From Streptococcus salivarius (lineage in GTDB: Bacteria; Bacillota; Bacilli; Lactobacillales; Streptococcaceae), in assembly GCF_002094975.1 (NCBI RefSeq), contig NZ_CP015283.1:2093501-2157500 (forward strand): 64,000 bases of DNA, in the 5' to 3' direction. The notes under the pieces were generated by a model. The model was not told where the DNA came from. It did not search any database and worked only from the letters and a program-made list of their open reading frames with translations. The position numbers and the translations under genes are program-made. Within the stretch, counting starts at the first letter, position 1; every line of letters begins with the position of its first letter. This document shows, piece after piece, positions 37,924-46,843 of the stretch.

Positions 37924-38373
37924 TTGACAACACAACAATACCCTCTCTGGGAAGAATTACCAGAGATTGAACTCTATTTGGATCAGGTTTTGCTCTATGT
38001 CAACCAGGTCACCCAAAGCACTCTGGGACCAAACGACAAGGGGCTAACCGCCTCTATGGTCAATAATTATGTCAAACACGGCCATGTCGCAAAACCCATC
38101 AAGAAAAAATATAATGCTGCTCAGGTAGCTAGACTTATTGTCATCACTAGTCTAAAGACCGTCTTTGAGATTTCTGAGATTGCTAAAACCTTGGAAATCC
38201 TACGAACAGATGCTGAAAGCCAAAAGAGCTACTACAATGACTTTGTAGCCTGTATGAATGGTCAGTTTCCTCAAGAAGCTCCACAAGTCATACTCTCAGC
38301 CTGTCAGACGCTTCAATGCTACCGAGCTACTCATCAACTTTTGAACGACCTTGAAGGAGGAAATAATGTCTAA
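37924..38373 (+). CDS. DUF1836 domain protein
   Basis: A 149-residue, mainly helical protein read from a TTG start with AGAGG upstream. It contains a segment resembling a MerR-like helix-turn-helix: S-M-V-N-N-Y-V-K-H-G followed by Y-N-A-A-Q-V-A-R-L-I-V-I near 45-75, which is the DUF1836 core. A DNA-binding role is inference. Its 3' end overlaps the hemolysin III gene by 8 nt, so they are coupled. Confidence 0.75.
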   Translation: MTTQQYPLWEELPEIELYLDQVLLYVNQVTQSTLGPNDKGLTASMVNNYVKHGHVAKPIKKKYNAAQVARLIVITSLKTVFEISEIAKTLEILRTDAESQKSYYNDFVACMNGQFPQEAPQVILSACQTLQCYRATHQLLNDLEGGNNV

Positions 38374-39043
38374 TACTGCTACTTTTAATACTTCTCCCAA
38401 CCTCAAACTCAGTAAAAAACTTAGCTTTGGTGAGGAAGTTGCCAACAGTGTGACTCACGCCGTCGGTGCTGTGGCCATGCTAGTCTTACTGCCAATTACT
38501 GCTGTTCATGCCAACAACGGCTATGGTATGACTGCTGCTGTCGGGATGTCTGTTTTCGTTATCAGCCTTTTCCTCATGTTTTTGAGCTCAGCCATCTACC
38601 ATGCTATGGATTACAACTCACCCCACAAGATGGTTCTAAGAATTATTGACCACAGCATGATTTATATCGCCATTGCTGGAAGCTACACCCCTGTTGCCCT
38701 CTCATTGGTTGGCGGTTGGCTAGGCTATAGCATCATCATCCTTCAATGGGGAACAACAATTTTTGGCATTCTCTACAAAATCTTTGCTAAAAAAATCAAT
38801 GAAAAGTTCTCCCTCTTCCTCTATCTGATGATGGGATGGTTGGTTATCTTCATTATTCCAGCTATCGTCACCAAGACAGGGCCAGCCTTTTGGGGACTTA
38901 TGCTTGCCGGAGGATTGTCATACACGGTTGGGGCAGCTTTTTATGCTAAGAAAAAACCATACTTCCACATGATTTGGCACCTCTTCATCATGCTAGCTTC
39001 AGCTCTGCAATATCTGGGTATCGTCTACTTCATGCTTCCTTAA
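38366..39043 (+). CDS. Hemolysin III family (PAQR-type) membrane protein
   Basis: A 225-residue, seven-helix protein of the YqfA/HlyIII (TrhA) family. Conserved residues include E-E-x-x-N-S-V-T-H near 25, S-A-I-Y-H-A-M near 78, D-H-S-M-I-Y-I-A-I-A-G near 100 and the C-terminal H-x-I-W-H, a presumed metal site. The family affects membrane fluidity; haemolysis is doubtful. Start at ATG 38366 with GGAGG upstream, inside the end of the DUF1836 gene. Confidence 0.88.
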   Translation: MSNTATFNTSPNLKLSKKLSFGEEVANSVTHAVGAVAMLVLLPITAVHANNGYGMTAAVGMSVFVISLFLMFLSSAIYHAMDYNSPHKMVLRIIDHSMIYIAIAGSYTPVALSLVGGWLGYSIIILQWGTTIFGILYKIFAKKINEKFSLFLYLMMGWLVIFIIPAIVTKTGPAFWGLMLAGGLSYTVGAAFYAKKKPYFHMIWHLFIMLASALQYLGIVYFMLP

Positions 39044-39099
39044 GCTAATACTAGACTTCTAGGTGTTATGGTATAATAAGGCATACGGAGGTAAATCAT

Positions 39100-39291
39100 A
39101 TGAAAAAAGAACTCAGACGAGATCCAAACAACAAAATTATTGCTGGTGTTTGTTCTGGTATCGCTAAATATCTTGACATTGACCCTGTCATTATTCGCCT
39201 CATTTGGGCTGCAGCGATTTTCTTATTCGGAACAGGCTTTCTTTTCTACATCATTTGCTGGATTATTATCCCAGAAGAAAGCAAGTGGTAA
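39100..39291 (+). CDS. PspC domain small membrane protein
   Basis: A 63-residue PspC-domain protein: N-terminal K-K-E-L-R-R-D followed by I-A-G-V-C-S-G-I-A-K-Y-L-D-I-D-P, then a transmembrane helix (about 35-57). The family is tied to envelope stress (phage-shock) systems. No liaR-type partner is adjacent. Extended -10 TGGTATAAT upstream and GGAGG before the ATG. Confidence 0.88.
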   Translation: MKKELRRDPNNKIIAGVCSGIAKYLDIDPVIIRLIWAAAIFLFGTGFLFYIICWIIIPEESKW

Positions 39292-39310
39292 GCTATCATT
39301 GAATATACAA

Positions 39311-39336
39311 AAAAGGTTTGCCAATTGGTAAACCTT
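39311..39336 (+). terminator. pspC terminator
   Basis: AAAAGGTTTGCC-AATT-GGTAAACCTTTT hairpin ending in a T run. Confidence 0.88.
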
Positions 39337-39464
39337 TTTTAGATTGAAGATAAAGTTTTTGGAATTTCTTTAGATAATATCGGACCTTAGATGAACTTGT
39401 CCAGTGGATGATTTCAGGAATCTAGGAAGCTCCACTATGTATTTCATATTAGCAAACAATAACC

Positions 39465-39782
39465 TTATTCTCGTGAAAGCAAGTCTTCATGGTCTCTAAT
39501 CCACTTTTTTATTTGGTATAAAAGTGGTAAAAAATCTTTTCCTAAATCAGTTAAACCATAATAAACTGGAGAACCTGTACTAGCTTTTCCTTCACGACTA
39601 ATGATATTAATTGACTCTAATTCACGAAGATTTTGAGCAAGAACTTTTCGAGATATAGTCTTCAACCTTCTTTCAAGTTCTGCAAAATGAAGTGTCTCAT
39701 TTTCTAACGTTAAAATAATAAATATAGCCCATTTCCCTAACAAAGGTTGAGCAAGCTTGCGTAAATAGATTTCGTTTTCCAT
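39465..39782 (-). CDS. HxlR-family transcriptional regulator
   Basis: A 105-residue winged-helix protein starting M-E-N-E-I-Y-L-R (ATG at 39780-39782 with AGAGG upstream). The HxlR core is clear: L-L-G-K-W-A-I-F-I-I-L near 14, F-A-E-L-E-R-R-L near 33, R-K-V-L-A-Q-N-L-R-E-L near 45 and Y-Y-G-L-T-D-L-G near 74. There is no cysteine, so it cannot use the thiol-switch mechanism of YodB/HypR-type members. It is divergent from the hydrolase gene and may regulate it. Confidence 0.88.
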   Translation of the reverse strand: MENEIYLRKLAQPLLGKWAIFIILTLENETLHFAELERRLKTISRKVLAQNLRELESINIISREGKASTGSPVYYGLTDLGKDFLPLLYQIKKWIRDHEDLLSRE

Positions 39783-39822
39783 GTTACCTCTAGGTACCTT
39801 CTTTTTCTCATTATTAAAGTCT

Positions 39823-39838
39823 GTTACTATTGTACTAC
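39823..39838. promoter_or_regulatory. Candidate HxlR-type operator in the divergent gap
   Basis: GTTACTATTGTACTAC is an imperfect inverted repeat (GTTACTA against GTAGTAC) in the 74-bp gap between the regulator and hydrolase genes. It resembles the TACTATTTGTAAGTA boxes of YodB-type regulators. Weak on its own. Confidence 0.35.
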
Positions 39839-39856
39839 ATTCGAAAGGAGCAAAGC

Positions 39857-41023
39857 ATGGTATTTTTTGAAACAAGAGAATTCGAATTTGAAACACGACG
39901 TGTCATGTGGTACTGCCCAAAAGGTGGAAGTGACTTTGCCGAGGTTGAAAATATCTGTCAACAGATCACAGATGGTAACTACGAGTCTTGGTATCATGGC
40001 TGGAAAAATGGTGCTGAAAAACTATTAAAACGTAGTCAAAGATATTCCTCTAAAATTAGTCGAGGACATGCTTTTTTGCGAGCCAGTCGTTATTTCCAAG
40101 CCTCTGAATTTTTCCTTTCCCCTTTGGATAAAAGAAAAATAAACGTCTATCAATTATCAGTTAAATATTTTTATGAGGGACTAAATACGTTAGAAATTCC
40201 TTATCGTTTGGAAAACATTCCGTATGATGATATCTCTTTACGTTCTCTTTATTTCACTCATAAGACAAAAACATGCAAAGGAACACTCTTTATCTGTGGT
40301 GGTTTCGATGCCTTGTTAGAAGAACTTTATTTTACAAATGTTGTTGCAGGAATCGAAGAGGGGTATGATGTCATCATTTTTGAGGGACCCGGTCAATCCT
40401 CTGTCCTTAGAGAACATCATCTTCCATTTATTCCTAATTGGGAAAAGGTTTGCCAAGCCGTAATTAATTACTACGAAAATCAAGTTTCTAAACCTTTTAT
40501 CGGAATCGGTCTATCCTTGGGCGGTTTGCTAATGGCTCGCGCACAAGGAAATAAAAATGACTTATTTGATAGTATTGTTTTATATAATTATTTCCCAAGT
40601 GTCCTAGAATCCTTCAAAAATAATATCCCTAGAATATTCCATCGTTTCATTGGTGATACAATGCCAAGTTTTGTTGAAAAGTTAGCTATGTTTTATATTC
40701 AAAGAAATAAGTTTTTAAATTGGCAGGTTGAACATGCAAAGTGGAATTTTGGAGAATCCTCACTATCTTCTTTGATTAATCGCTGTAAGGAATTTAAGGA
40801 AGTAACAATTACAGGGCCCGTTCTCGTACTTTTAGCTGCCAATGATATGTATTACGATAAACAACTAGGTTTTAAGTATTTTGAATCCATACCCTCGAAA
40901 GAGAAAAAGTTAATTATTTTTGATAAAGAAAACTACTCAAGCGACCTTCACTGTCAGAATGGTTCTGCTTTTGATAGTAATGACGAAATCTTTGAATGGT
41001 TAAGTGAAATAGAGTTACCTTAA
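39857..41023 (+). CDS. Alpha/beta hydrolase, FrsA/acyl-aminoacyl-peptidase-like
   Basis: A 388-residue cytoplasmic hydrolase. An N-terminal helical cap (about 1-130) is followed by the alpha/beta core with the nucleophile elbow I-G-L-S-L-G-G near 222, acid candidate in L-A-A-N-D-M near 335 and His in S-S-D-L-H-C near 367. The architecture resembles the FrsA/DUF1100 and dihydropseudooxynicotine-hydrolase group. Start at ATG 39857 (M-V-F-F-E-T) with AAAGGAG upstream. Codon use is A/T-rich compared with the neighbours, suggesting transfer. Substrate unknown. Confidence 0.78.
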   Translation: MVFFETREFEFETRRVMWYCPKGGSDFAEVENICQQITDGNYESWYHGWKNGAEKLLKRSQRYSSKISRGHAFLRASRYFQASEFFLSPLDKRKINVYQLSVKYFYEGLNTLEIPYRLENIPYDDISLRSLYFTHKTKTCKGTLFICGGFDALLEELYFTNVVAGIEEGYDVIIFEGPGQSSVLREHHLPFIPNWEKVCQAVINYYENQVSKPFIGIGLSLGGLLMARAQGNKNDLFDSIVLYNYFPSVLESFKNNIPRIFHRFIGDTMPSFVEKLAMFYIQRNKFLNWQVEHAKWNFGESSLSSLINRCKEFKEVTITGPVLVLLAANDMYYDKQLGFKYFESIPSKEKKLIIFDKENYSSDLHCQNGSAFDSNDEIFEWLSEIELP

Positions 41024-41043
41024 TTTATAGACATATGTAAAAA

Positions 41044-41091
41044 AAAGTGATACAGATCTAAATTTCTTACCATTTAGGTCTGTATCACTTT
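41044..41091. terminator. Bidirectional terminator between convergent genes
   Basis: A 19-bp stem (41045-41063 with 41072-41090, one G-T pair) flanked by A6 on the left and T7 on the right, so it terminates both strands. Confidence 0.9.
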
Positions 41092-41097
41092 CTTTTT

Positions 41098-41277
41098 TTA
41101 TTTTCTCAAGCGGAAAATCAAATAGCTGACATTAACAAGGAGTAAAACACTCCAAAGAATGAGAAAGGGAATATTTCCTCGAACAGCATTGTGCCAAATA
41201 CCTAGGGCGTATAAGGCCATAAAGACTAGTGAGCCTAGAACTGCTGTTCCCTTATTGTTTTGTGGTTGTTTAGACAT
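41098..41277 (-). CDS. Possible separate 59-residue two-helix membrane protein (internal start)
   Basis: Alternative product from the internal ATG at 41275-41277 in the DUF3114 frame (starts MSKQPQNN). AAAGGAGG at 41283-41290 is 5 nt upstream, better than the ribosome site of the full gene. It has helices at about 14-30 and 37-55 and a basic tail. Either a stop codon between two genes was lost or both products are made. Confidence 0.5.
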   Translation of the reverse strand: MSKQPQNNKGTAVLGSLVFMALYALGIWHNAVRGNIPFLILWSVLLLVNVSYLIFRLRK

Positions 41278-42156
41278 ATGAACCTCCTTTGATTGCTTGG
41301 TCTGATCCGGTTTAAAGCCATAAACCAGAGCGAGAAAAAGTCTGGCTTGGCGTTTGACATCATTTGCCAAAGACCTATGAGACTGAGCATAGATGCCTTT
41401 TGGATTGTAGAAAGATTTATCAAACTGTTCAGGCGCTTGCTGTCCCCAACGTTTTTTCAATTTGTTGGGTGAACGAAAGCCCCTAGTCATTCGATTACGA
41501 AAATCAGGGTCATGTGGTTGGACCGGCTCCACATCCAATTGCCAGTGGCGCTTGAAATTACCATAGTTAAAACTGGCACCATTAACCACTCCACTCTCGG
41601 TCACCTGCTCCGCATCGACCTCATTGAGAAAATTTCCCTGACTATCTAGAATAAACTCAATCCGATTATAGAGAAGAATTTTCAAATTAACACTTGGAAT
41701 CCCATCAGGATAAACCGCCTTGCCATCACAGATAGAAACCTTCTGGTGCAAACGTCCCTGATCAAACATGGTGAAAGGCTTCCATCTGAGATAGACAGCC
41801 AAAGCTTCTTTATCTGTCATCCCTGGCTTTTTATAATGCGTCCTCACATACTGGGCCTGTTGACTAGAAATCAGGTAACGTAGCTGATGGATTTGTCTCT
41901 CAATAGAGGCATTCTTAGACAAACTATCACCAGGAAAAGCCAGGTCTACCAATTTAACGACATCCTTCCAAAAGGAATCATGCGGTGCCAAGTCAGGATC
42001 AAAATAAGATAAAAGGTGTTGGGTTTCTTCAAGCTCTCCCGATAAATCCTCTGGCATCCCTATATAAGCTAACAATAGCTTTAGCACCTGCAATGGCTGG
42101 TAGTCCCTTTGCCAGTCCTCCCATAAGTTTCGAAAGGCTTTTGAACCAATGAGCAT
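41098..42156 (-). CDS. DUF3114 family protein with C-terminal membrane hairpin
   Basis: A 352-residue protein (ATG at 42156, GAGGAG upstream). The first 290 residues are soluble and mixed, with W-K-P-F-T-M-F-D-Q-G-R near 125 and G-A-S-F-N-Y-G-N-F-K-R-H-W near 198; this resembles the streptococcal DUF3114 family of unknown function. The last 59 residues form two transmembrane helices. An in-frame ATG at 41277 with a perfect AAAGGAGG site begins exactly there, so the two parts may be separate products. The upstream hydrolase gene is 29 nt away. Confidence 0.68.
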   Translation of the reverse strand: MLIGSKAFRNLWEDWQRDYQPLQVLKLLLAYIGMPEDLSGELEETQHLLSYFDPDLAPHDSFWKDVVKLVDLAFPGDSLSKNASIERQIHQLRYLISSQQAQYVRTHYKKPGMTDKEALAVYLRWKPFTMFDQGRLHQKVSICDGKAVYPDGIPSVNLKILLYNRIEFILDSQGNFLNEVDAEQVTESGVVNGASFNYGNFKRHWQLDVEPVQPHDPDFRNRMTRGFRSPNKLKKRWGQQAPEQFDKSFYNPKGIYAQSHRSLANDVKRQARLFLALVYGFKPDQTKQSKEVHMSKQPQNNKGTAVLGSLVFMALYALGIWHNAVRGNIPFLILWSVLLLVNVSYLIFRLRK

Positions 42157-42185
42157 CACATCTCTCCTCAATAACATACGTAAAT

Positions 42186-43124
42186 TTAATCAATCGTCTC
42201 TTTGATGAACCCCTCTATCTTTGCTACTACCTCTTTGGTCTGATAGTGATAAAGATAATGCGGAGAATCATAAAAAGTCACTTCGATATTTTTCTGGTCC
42301 TTTGCAAAGCTAGTCGCATAATGCCGCCAGTCCTTCTGGCTAAAACCAGTACCCCCACCATTCGAGACCATCAGTAAGATTGGAATTTGTGAATCAATGC
42401 TAGAAGTAACCTTTTTCGCATTTTCCTTAACAGACAGGCTCTCATTTAACATAGCCTTTGACAAAATTTGACGATAGGCTATCCGTTGATAGAGGCGGTG
42501 GTCACTACTACTGAGATTGGCATTAGGCACATATAAGCGACTCGGTAAATACCTTAATAAGCCTAATTGACTTCCCCAACGAGCCATACGTAAAATCTGG
42601 GGATGTATTGTTAAATGAGAGTAACTTTCTGGTAGGGCCCAATCTAAACCAATGATAGCTTTCACTTCACTAGGATATTTTTCCTGCCACAGAAGTGTCT
42701 CTAAGGAGGCCATCGAATGAGAAAGGATAATATAAGGACCTGAGACATGAGCCCTGGCTAGGGCTTGACGTGTCTCTGAAAGAACCTCAGAAACATCTCG
42801 GGACTTGGATGTGTCCTCACTGTAACCATAGCCAGCCCTTTCAACAACGACTATCTTATACTGCTTCGAAAACCCATCATACAAGTCTTTAAAATCTAGA
42901 ATGGGAGAGGCTGTTCCAGCACCAGAAAGAAAAACTAGAGTTTGTGGCCCCTCCCCCTTTACAAAGACACTCATGTCATGACCATTCACAGACACCATTT
43001 GCCCCACAGGATTGAGAGAAGCCTTCTCTCTTTGCAAGGCCAATCTATGATAGGTAAAGCTCGCCAGTAACAAGAGCAGGACTGCTCCCAGCAGAAATAA
43101 GAGTCTTTTCATAAAAACGTGCAT
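42186..43124 (-). CDS. Membrane-anchored alpha/beta hydrolase
   Basis: A 312-residue hydrolase with an N-terminal signal anchor (about 6-24), so the catalytic domain is probably extracellular. Motifs: G-A-G-T-A-S oxyanion region near 70, nucleophile in L-S-H-S-M-A-S near 140, acid in I-L-L-M-V-S-N-G-G region and His in D-S-P-H-Y-L-Y near 291. The ATG at 43124 is supported by AGGAT 6 nt upstream. Probably co-transcribed with the DUF3114 gene 9 nt downstream of its stop (the next start is 42156). Substrate unknown. Confidence 0.8.
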   Translation of the reverse strand: MHVFMKRLLFLLGAVLLLLLASFTYHRLALQREKASLNPVGQMVSVNGHDMSVFVKGEGPQTLVFLSGAGTASPILDFKDLYDGFSKQYKIVVVERAGYGYSEDTSKSRDVSEVLSETRQALARAHVSGPYIILSHSMASLETLLWQEKYPSEVKAIIGLDWALPESYSHLTIHPQILRMARWGSQLGLLRYLPSRLYVPNANLSSSDHRLYQRIAYRQILSKAMLNESLSVKENAKKVTSSIDSQIPILLMVSNGGGTGFSQKDWRHYATSFAKDQKNIEVTFYDSPHYLYHYQTKEVVAKIEGFIKETID

Positions 43125-43173
43125 GGTTTATCCTACTAAAAAGTCAGCTAGCTTAGCTAACCGACTTTCTGAT

Positions 43174-45120
43174 TTATTCGGCATCTGGGCGTGATTTGCG
43201 AGCAATATCAGCAAGGATATTTTCTACAAATTCTGACACAGCTTCAGTGTGTGTTTGTTTTTGTCCATAGCGACGAACGTTAACAGTTCCGTCTTCCATT
43301 TCCTTATCACCAACAATCAATTGGTAAGGGATTTTTTGTGTTTGAGACGCACGAATCTTGTATTGCATTTTCTCGTTACGTTCATCCACTTCAACACGGA
43401 TACCACGGTCACGAAGTTGTTTAGCAACTTCCCAAGCGTAATCTGTGTGGGCTTCATTTGAAACTGGGATAACAGTCACTTGTTGAGGTGCCAACCAAGT
43501 TGGGAAGGCTCCTTTATAGTTTTCAATAAGGATAGCTGTAAAGCGTTCCATTGTTGAGATAACACCACGGTGAATCATTACTGGACGGTGTTCTTCCCCA
43601 TCAGCTCCGATGTATTTAAGGTCAAAGCGTTCTGGAAGCAAGAAGTCCAATTGGATAGTAGAAAGTGTTTCTTCATTACCAAGGGCAGTCTTCACTTGGA
43701 TATCAAGTTTTGGACCGTAGAAGGCAGCTTCACCTTCTGCTTCAAAGTAGTCGAGTTCCATGTCATCCATGGCTGATTTCAACATGCTTTGAGCATTTTC
43801 CCACATTTCATCATTGTCAAAGTATTTGTGAGTATCTTTAGGGTCGCGGTATGACAAACGGAAACGATAGTCAGTCAAGCTGAAATCTTCGTATACGTCG
43901 ATGATCAATTGAAGCGTACGTTGAAACTCATCTTTGATTTGTTCAGGTGTTACGAAGGTATGACCGTCATTAAGTGACATTTCACGCACACGTTGAAGTC
44001 CTGTAAGGGCACCTGATTTTTCATAACGGTGCATCATACCAATTTCAGCGATACGGATAGGCAATTCGCGGTAAGAATGCACATGGTGTTTGTAAACTTC
44101 GATGTGGTGAGGACAGTTCATTGGACGAAGAACAAACTCTTCTCCATCACCCATATCCATTGGTGGGAACATGTCTTCACGGTAGTGATCCCAGTGACCT
44201 GAAGTTTTGTATAACTCAACTGAGGCAATTGGTGGAGTGTATACGTGTTGGTAGCCTGCTGCTACTTCCTTGTCCACGATGTAGCGTTCCAAGACACGAC
44301 GGATTGTCGCACCGTTTGGCAACCAGAATGGAAGACCTTGACCAACCTCTTGAGAAATCATGAACAAATCAAGTTCTTTACCAAGTTTACGGTGGTCACG
44401 TTCTTTAGCTTCTTCAAGACGTTTAAGGTAAGCCTTGAGATCTTTTTTATCGAACCAAGCTGTACCGTAGATACGTTGCATCATAGCATTATCGCTATTT
44501 CCACGCCAGTAAGCACCTGCAACATTCAAAAGGTGGAAGACTTGGATACGACCAGTTGATGGTACGTGTGGGCCACGGCAAAGGTCAACGTACTCACCTT
44601 GACGGTAGATAGTCAAACCACCTTCGTCTTCTGAGTGCTCTTCAATCAATTCCAATTTATATGGGTCATTTTTGAAGATTTCACGCGCTTCGTCTTTAGT
44701 CACTTCTTCACGGATTGATGGGAAGTTTTCTTTAACGATTTTCTTCATTTCTTCTTCGATACGAGGAAGGTCTTCGTTAGAAATTTGACCAGCTTCATTG
44801 TCAGTATCGTAGTAGAAACCATCTTCGATAGCTGGACCAACACCCAAATGAATATCTGGGAAAAGGCGACGAGCTGCTTGGGCAAACAAGTGAGCCGCTG
44901 AGTGACGCAAGATTGGAAGAGCATCTTCGTGATCAGGTGTCACAATTTCGATGCTTCCATCTTCAGTGATCGCACGAGTTGTGTCAATCAATTTGCCGTT
45001 AAATTTACCAGCAAGTGCCTTTTTAGCCAAAGAGTTGCTGATAGATTGTGCAATTTCAAAAGTTGTAACGCCAGGTTCGAATTCACGAACAGCGCCATCT
45101 GGGAAAGTAATGTTAATCAT
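43174..45120 (-). CDS. thrS: Threonyl-tRNA synthetase
   Basis: Charges tRNA-Thr. The 647 residues (ATG at 45120, AAGGAG upstream) comprise an N-terminal TGS domain (M-I-N-I-T-F-P-D-G), the editing domain with H-S-A-A-H-L near 75, the class II catalytic core with motif 2 around R-P-M-N-C-P-H-H near 330 (zinc Cys/His) and an anticodon-binding domain after about 545 with V-I-P-V-S near 549. A T-box leader precedes it. Confidence 0.96.
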   Translation of the reverse strand: MINITFPDGAVREFEPGVTTFEIAQSISNSLAKKALAGKFNGKLIDTTRAITEDGSIEIVTPDHEDALPILRHSAAHLFAQAARRLFPDIHLGVGPAIEDGFYYDTDNEAGQISNEDLPRIEEEMKKIVKENFPSIREEVTKDEAREIFKNDPYKLELIEEHSEDEGGLTIYRQGEYVDLCRGPHVPSTGRIQVFHLLNVAGAYWRGNSDNAMMQRIYGTAWFDKKDLKAYLKRLEEAKERDHRKLGKELDLFMISQEVGQGLPFWLPNGATIRRVLERYIVDKEVAAGYQHVYTPPIASVELYKTSGHWDHYREDMFPPMDMGDGEEFVLRPMNCPHHIEVYKHHVHSYRELPIRIAEIGMMHRYEKSGALTGLQRVREMSLNDGHTFVTPEQIKDEFQRTLQLIIDVYEDFSLTDYRFRLSYRDPKDTHKYFDNDEMWENAQSMLKSAMDDMELDYFEAEGEAAFYGPKLDIQVKTALGNEETLSTIQLDFLLPERFDLKYIGADGEEHRPVMIHRGVISTMERFTAILIENYKGAFPTWLAPQQVTVIPVSNEAHTDYAWEVAKQLRDRGIRVEVDERNEKMQYKIRASQTQKIPYQLIVGDKEMEDGTVNVRRYGQKQTHTEAVSEFVENILADIARKSRPDAE

Positions 45121-45205
45121 CGTATTCTCCTTTATTATTGTTAGCATGAATATTATCGAGGTGCTCTTGAAATCAGGAACAGAAACGTTTTACTATCTTA
45201 AATAT

Positions 45206-45421
45206 AAAAAAGCGACATCCTCAAAAGGACGTCGCAACGTGGTTCCACCTTAGTTCATGTACGACAAAAAACGAGTCTGTCCTACACCTCTGATTGGCTC
45301 TAACGTGGCCACCGTTTTATGTTTGCATAAAAAGTTAATCGAGTAGTCCCAATCATGTCCTCTGCGTGATTTCCAGCACCACACGCTCTCTGAAAGATTT
45401 CCCATGACTGATATGTCTCTA
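45206..45421 (-). ncRNA. T-box riboswitch, tRNA-Thr specific
   Basis: Leader of thrS on the minus strand. The T-box AAGGTGGAACCACG is at 45238-45251, followed by the attenuator stem GCGACGTCC/GGATGTCGC (45212-45235) and TTTTTT. Stem I carries AGAGAGC, GGTGCTGGAAATC and the segment GGGACTACTC (45341-45350), in which the specifier reads ACU (Thr) in either register. Uncharged tRNA-Thr should stabilise the antiterminator. Confidence 0.92.
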
Positions 45422-45427
45422 TGCGTT

Positions 45428-45455
45428 ATTATAGCATGAAACTGTAATTTTTCAA
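45428..45455 (-). promoter_or_regulatory. thrS leader promoter
   Basis: Minus-strand TTGAAA (45450-45455) and TATAAT (45428-45433), spacer 16 nt. Confidence 0.8.
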
Positions 45456-45520
45456 GCTAATTATCTCTTTTATTAATCAATTCTAAGATTTTATCTAACT
45501 AGGAAAATCTGGTGGCTTTC

Positions 45521-46843
45521 CTAATCCAAAAGTTTCGTGATATTTCTGATTTTCTTGACCTGTTTGGCTGATCCTTTGAGGATACGAACAGAGCCATTAA
45601 CAGGCAAGGTAATAGCCTTAGTTGGCAAATAAGTTACCATACGCGTCAAGCGTTTCATGGTACTATCTTCACCATTCAAATCATTGTGGAAATCCTTAGA
45701 AATCGTAAGGTCCAAGTAATACTCATAGACACGTTTTCCAAAGTTTTCCGCAGAAATTTCATAAAGCTTGTCAGCCCACTTAGTTTCGTCTTTTTCTGGT
45801 GTTGCAATGGCAGCTTCCAAAATGGCCCCGGCTAAATCATTATCATGATAATAAAGCGTTCCAAACATCTGGTCTGTAATCACATTATCCAAATAAGGAT
45901 TTCCATGAGCAATAATCGGGGTACCGCTAGCCAAGGCTTCCAGATAGGTCAAGCCTTGAGTCTCACTGGTTGATGCCGAAATGAAGAAATCAGCAGACTT
46001 ATAATAAAGTGCTGTCTCACTAGGCGCAATCATACCAGTGAAAACCACCTTGTCCTGAATACCTAGTTTTTTGGCTTGAGACTTAAGATCTGGTAGGTAA
46101 GGACCGTCACCAGCCACAACCAAACGCACCTTGTCGTCTTCCTCCAAAACAGAAGGGAGAGCAGCCAGCACAGCCTGGATGTTTTTCTCATAGGACACAC
46201 GAGAAAGGCTCAACAACATGGTCTCATCAGTGGCAATACCAAGCTTGGCTCTCAAGTCTGCCACATCATCTTCAGTAATCTCTGGACGTTGGAATTTTTC
46301 AAGTTCAATTCCAGTTGGAATGACACGTTTTTCAGCTGCAACCTTGTACTTGAGCAAAAGGTCATAAACAATCTCACTCGGACAGATGACTCCATCCAAA
46401 TCGCTCATAAAGCCTCGAACAATGTACTTAACCATACTTGGACGGATAACCATACCTTTGGCAATATAGCGGACATAGTCTTCATACTGAGTATGGTAGG
46501 TATGCACAACAGGAATCCTAAGTTCGCGTGCAATGGCAATCCCTAGCAGACCTAATGAAAACTCTGTCTGCGTATGAATAATATCAAGCTTATATTGTTT
46601 AGCAATCTCTAGTGCCTTGGAAAAGCCACGATAAGCTACACGGCGATCCTTAAAAGCAAAGAAAGGCACACTCGGAATACGGACAATCTGCCAGTCTTCA
46701 TAGCGGTCAACATCTCTATCAGTTGTGGTAAAGATAAAGACTGTATGCCCCATTTTTTCCAACTGCGTCTTCAGCGTGCGAATACTAGTCGCAACACCTG
46801 ATACCTGTGGAAAATAGGTATCTGTAAACAATCCGATACGCAT
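45521..46843 (-). CDS. 1,2-diacylglycerol 3-glucosyltransferase (GT4)
   Basis: Makes monoglucosyl-diacylglycerol, the first step of the lipoteichoic-acid glycolipid anchor. The 440-residue GT-B enzyme starts M-R-I-G-L-F-T-D-T-Y-F-P-Q-V-S-G-V-A-T; the donor site has S-R-V-S-Y-E-K-N near 215 and the E-x7-E motif in S-E-T-Q-G-L-T-Y-L-E-A near 297. A C-terminal basic region likely binds the membrane. It starts directly after the stop of the partner transferase. It corresponds to the pneumococcal alMGS neighbour of CpoA by sequence character and gene order. Confidence 0.86.
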   Translation of the reverse strand: MRIGLFTDTYFPQVSGVATSIRTLKTQLEKMGHTVFIFTTTDRDVDRYEDWQIVRIPSVPFFAFKDRRVAYRGFSKALEIAKQYKLDIIHTQTEFSLGLLGIAIARELRIPVVHTYHTQYEDYVRYIAKGMVIRPSMVKYIVRGFMSDLDGVICPSEIVYDLLLKYKVAAEKRVIPTGIELEKFQRPEITEDDVADLRAKLGIATDETMLLSLSRVSYEKNIQAVLAALPSVLEEDDKVRLVVAGDGPYLPDLKSQAKKLGIQDKVVFTGMIAPSETALYYKSADFFISASTSETQGLTYLEALASGTPIIAHGNPYLDNVITDQMFGTLYYHDNDLAGAILEAAIATPEKDETKWADKLYEISAENFGKRVYEYYLDLTISKDFHNDLNGEDSTMKRLTRMVTYLPTKAITLPVNGSVRILKGSAKQVKKIRNITKLLD

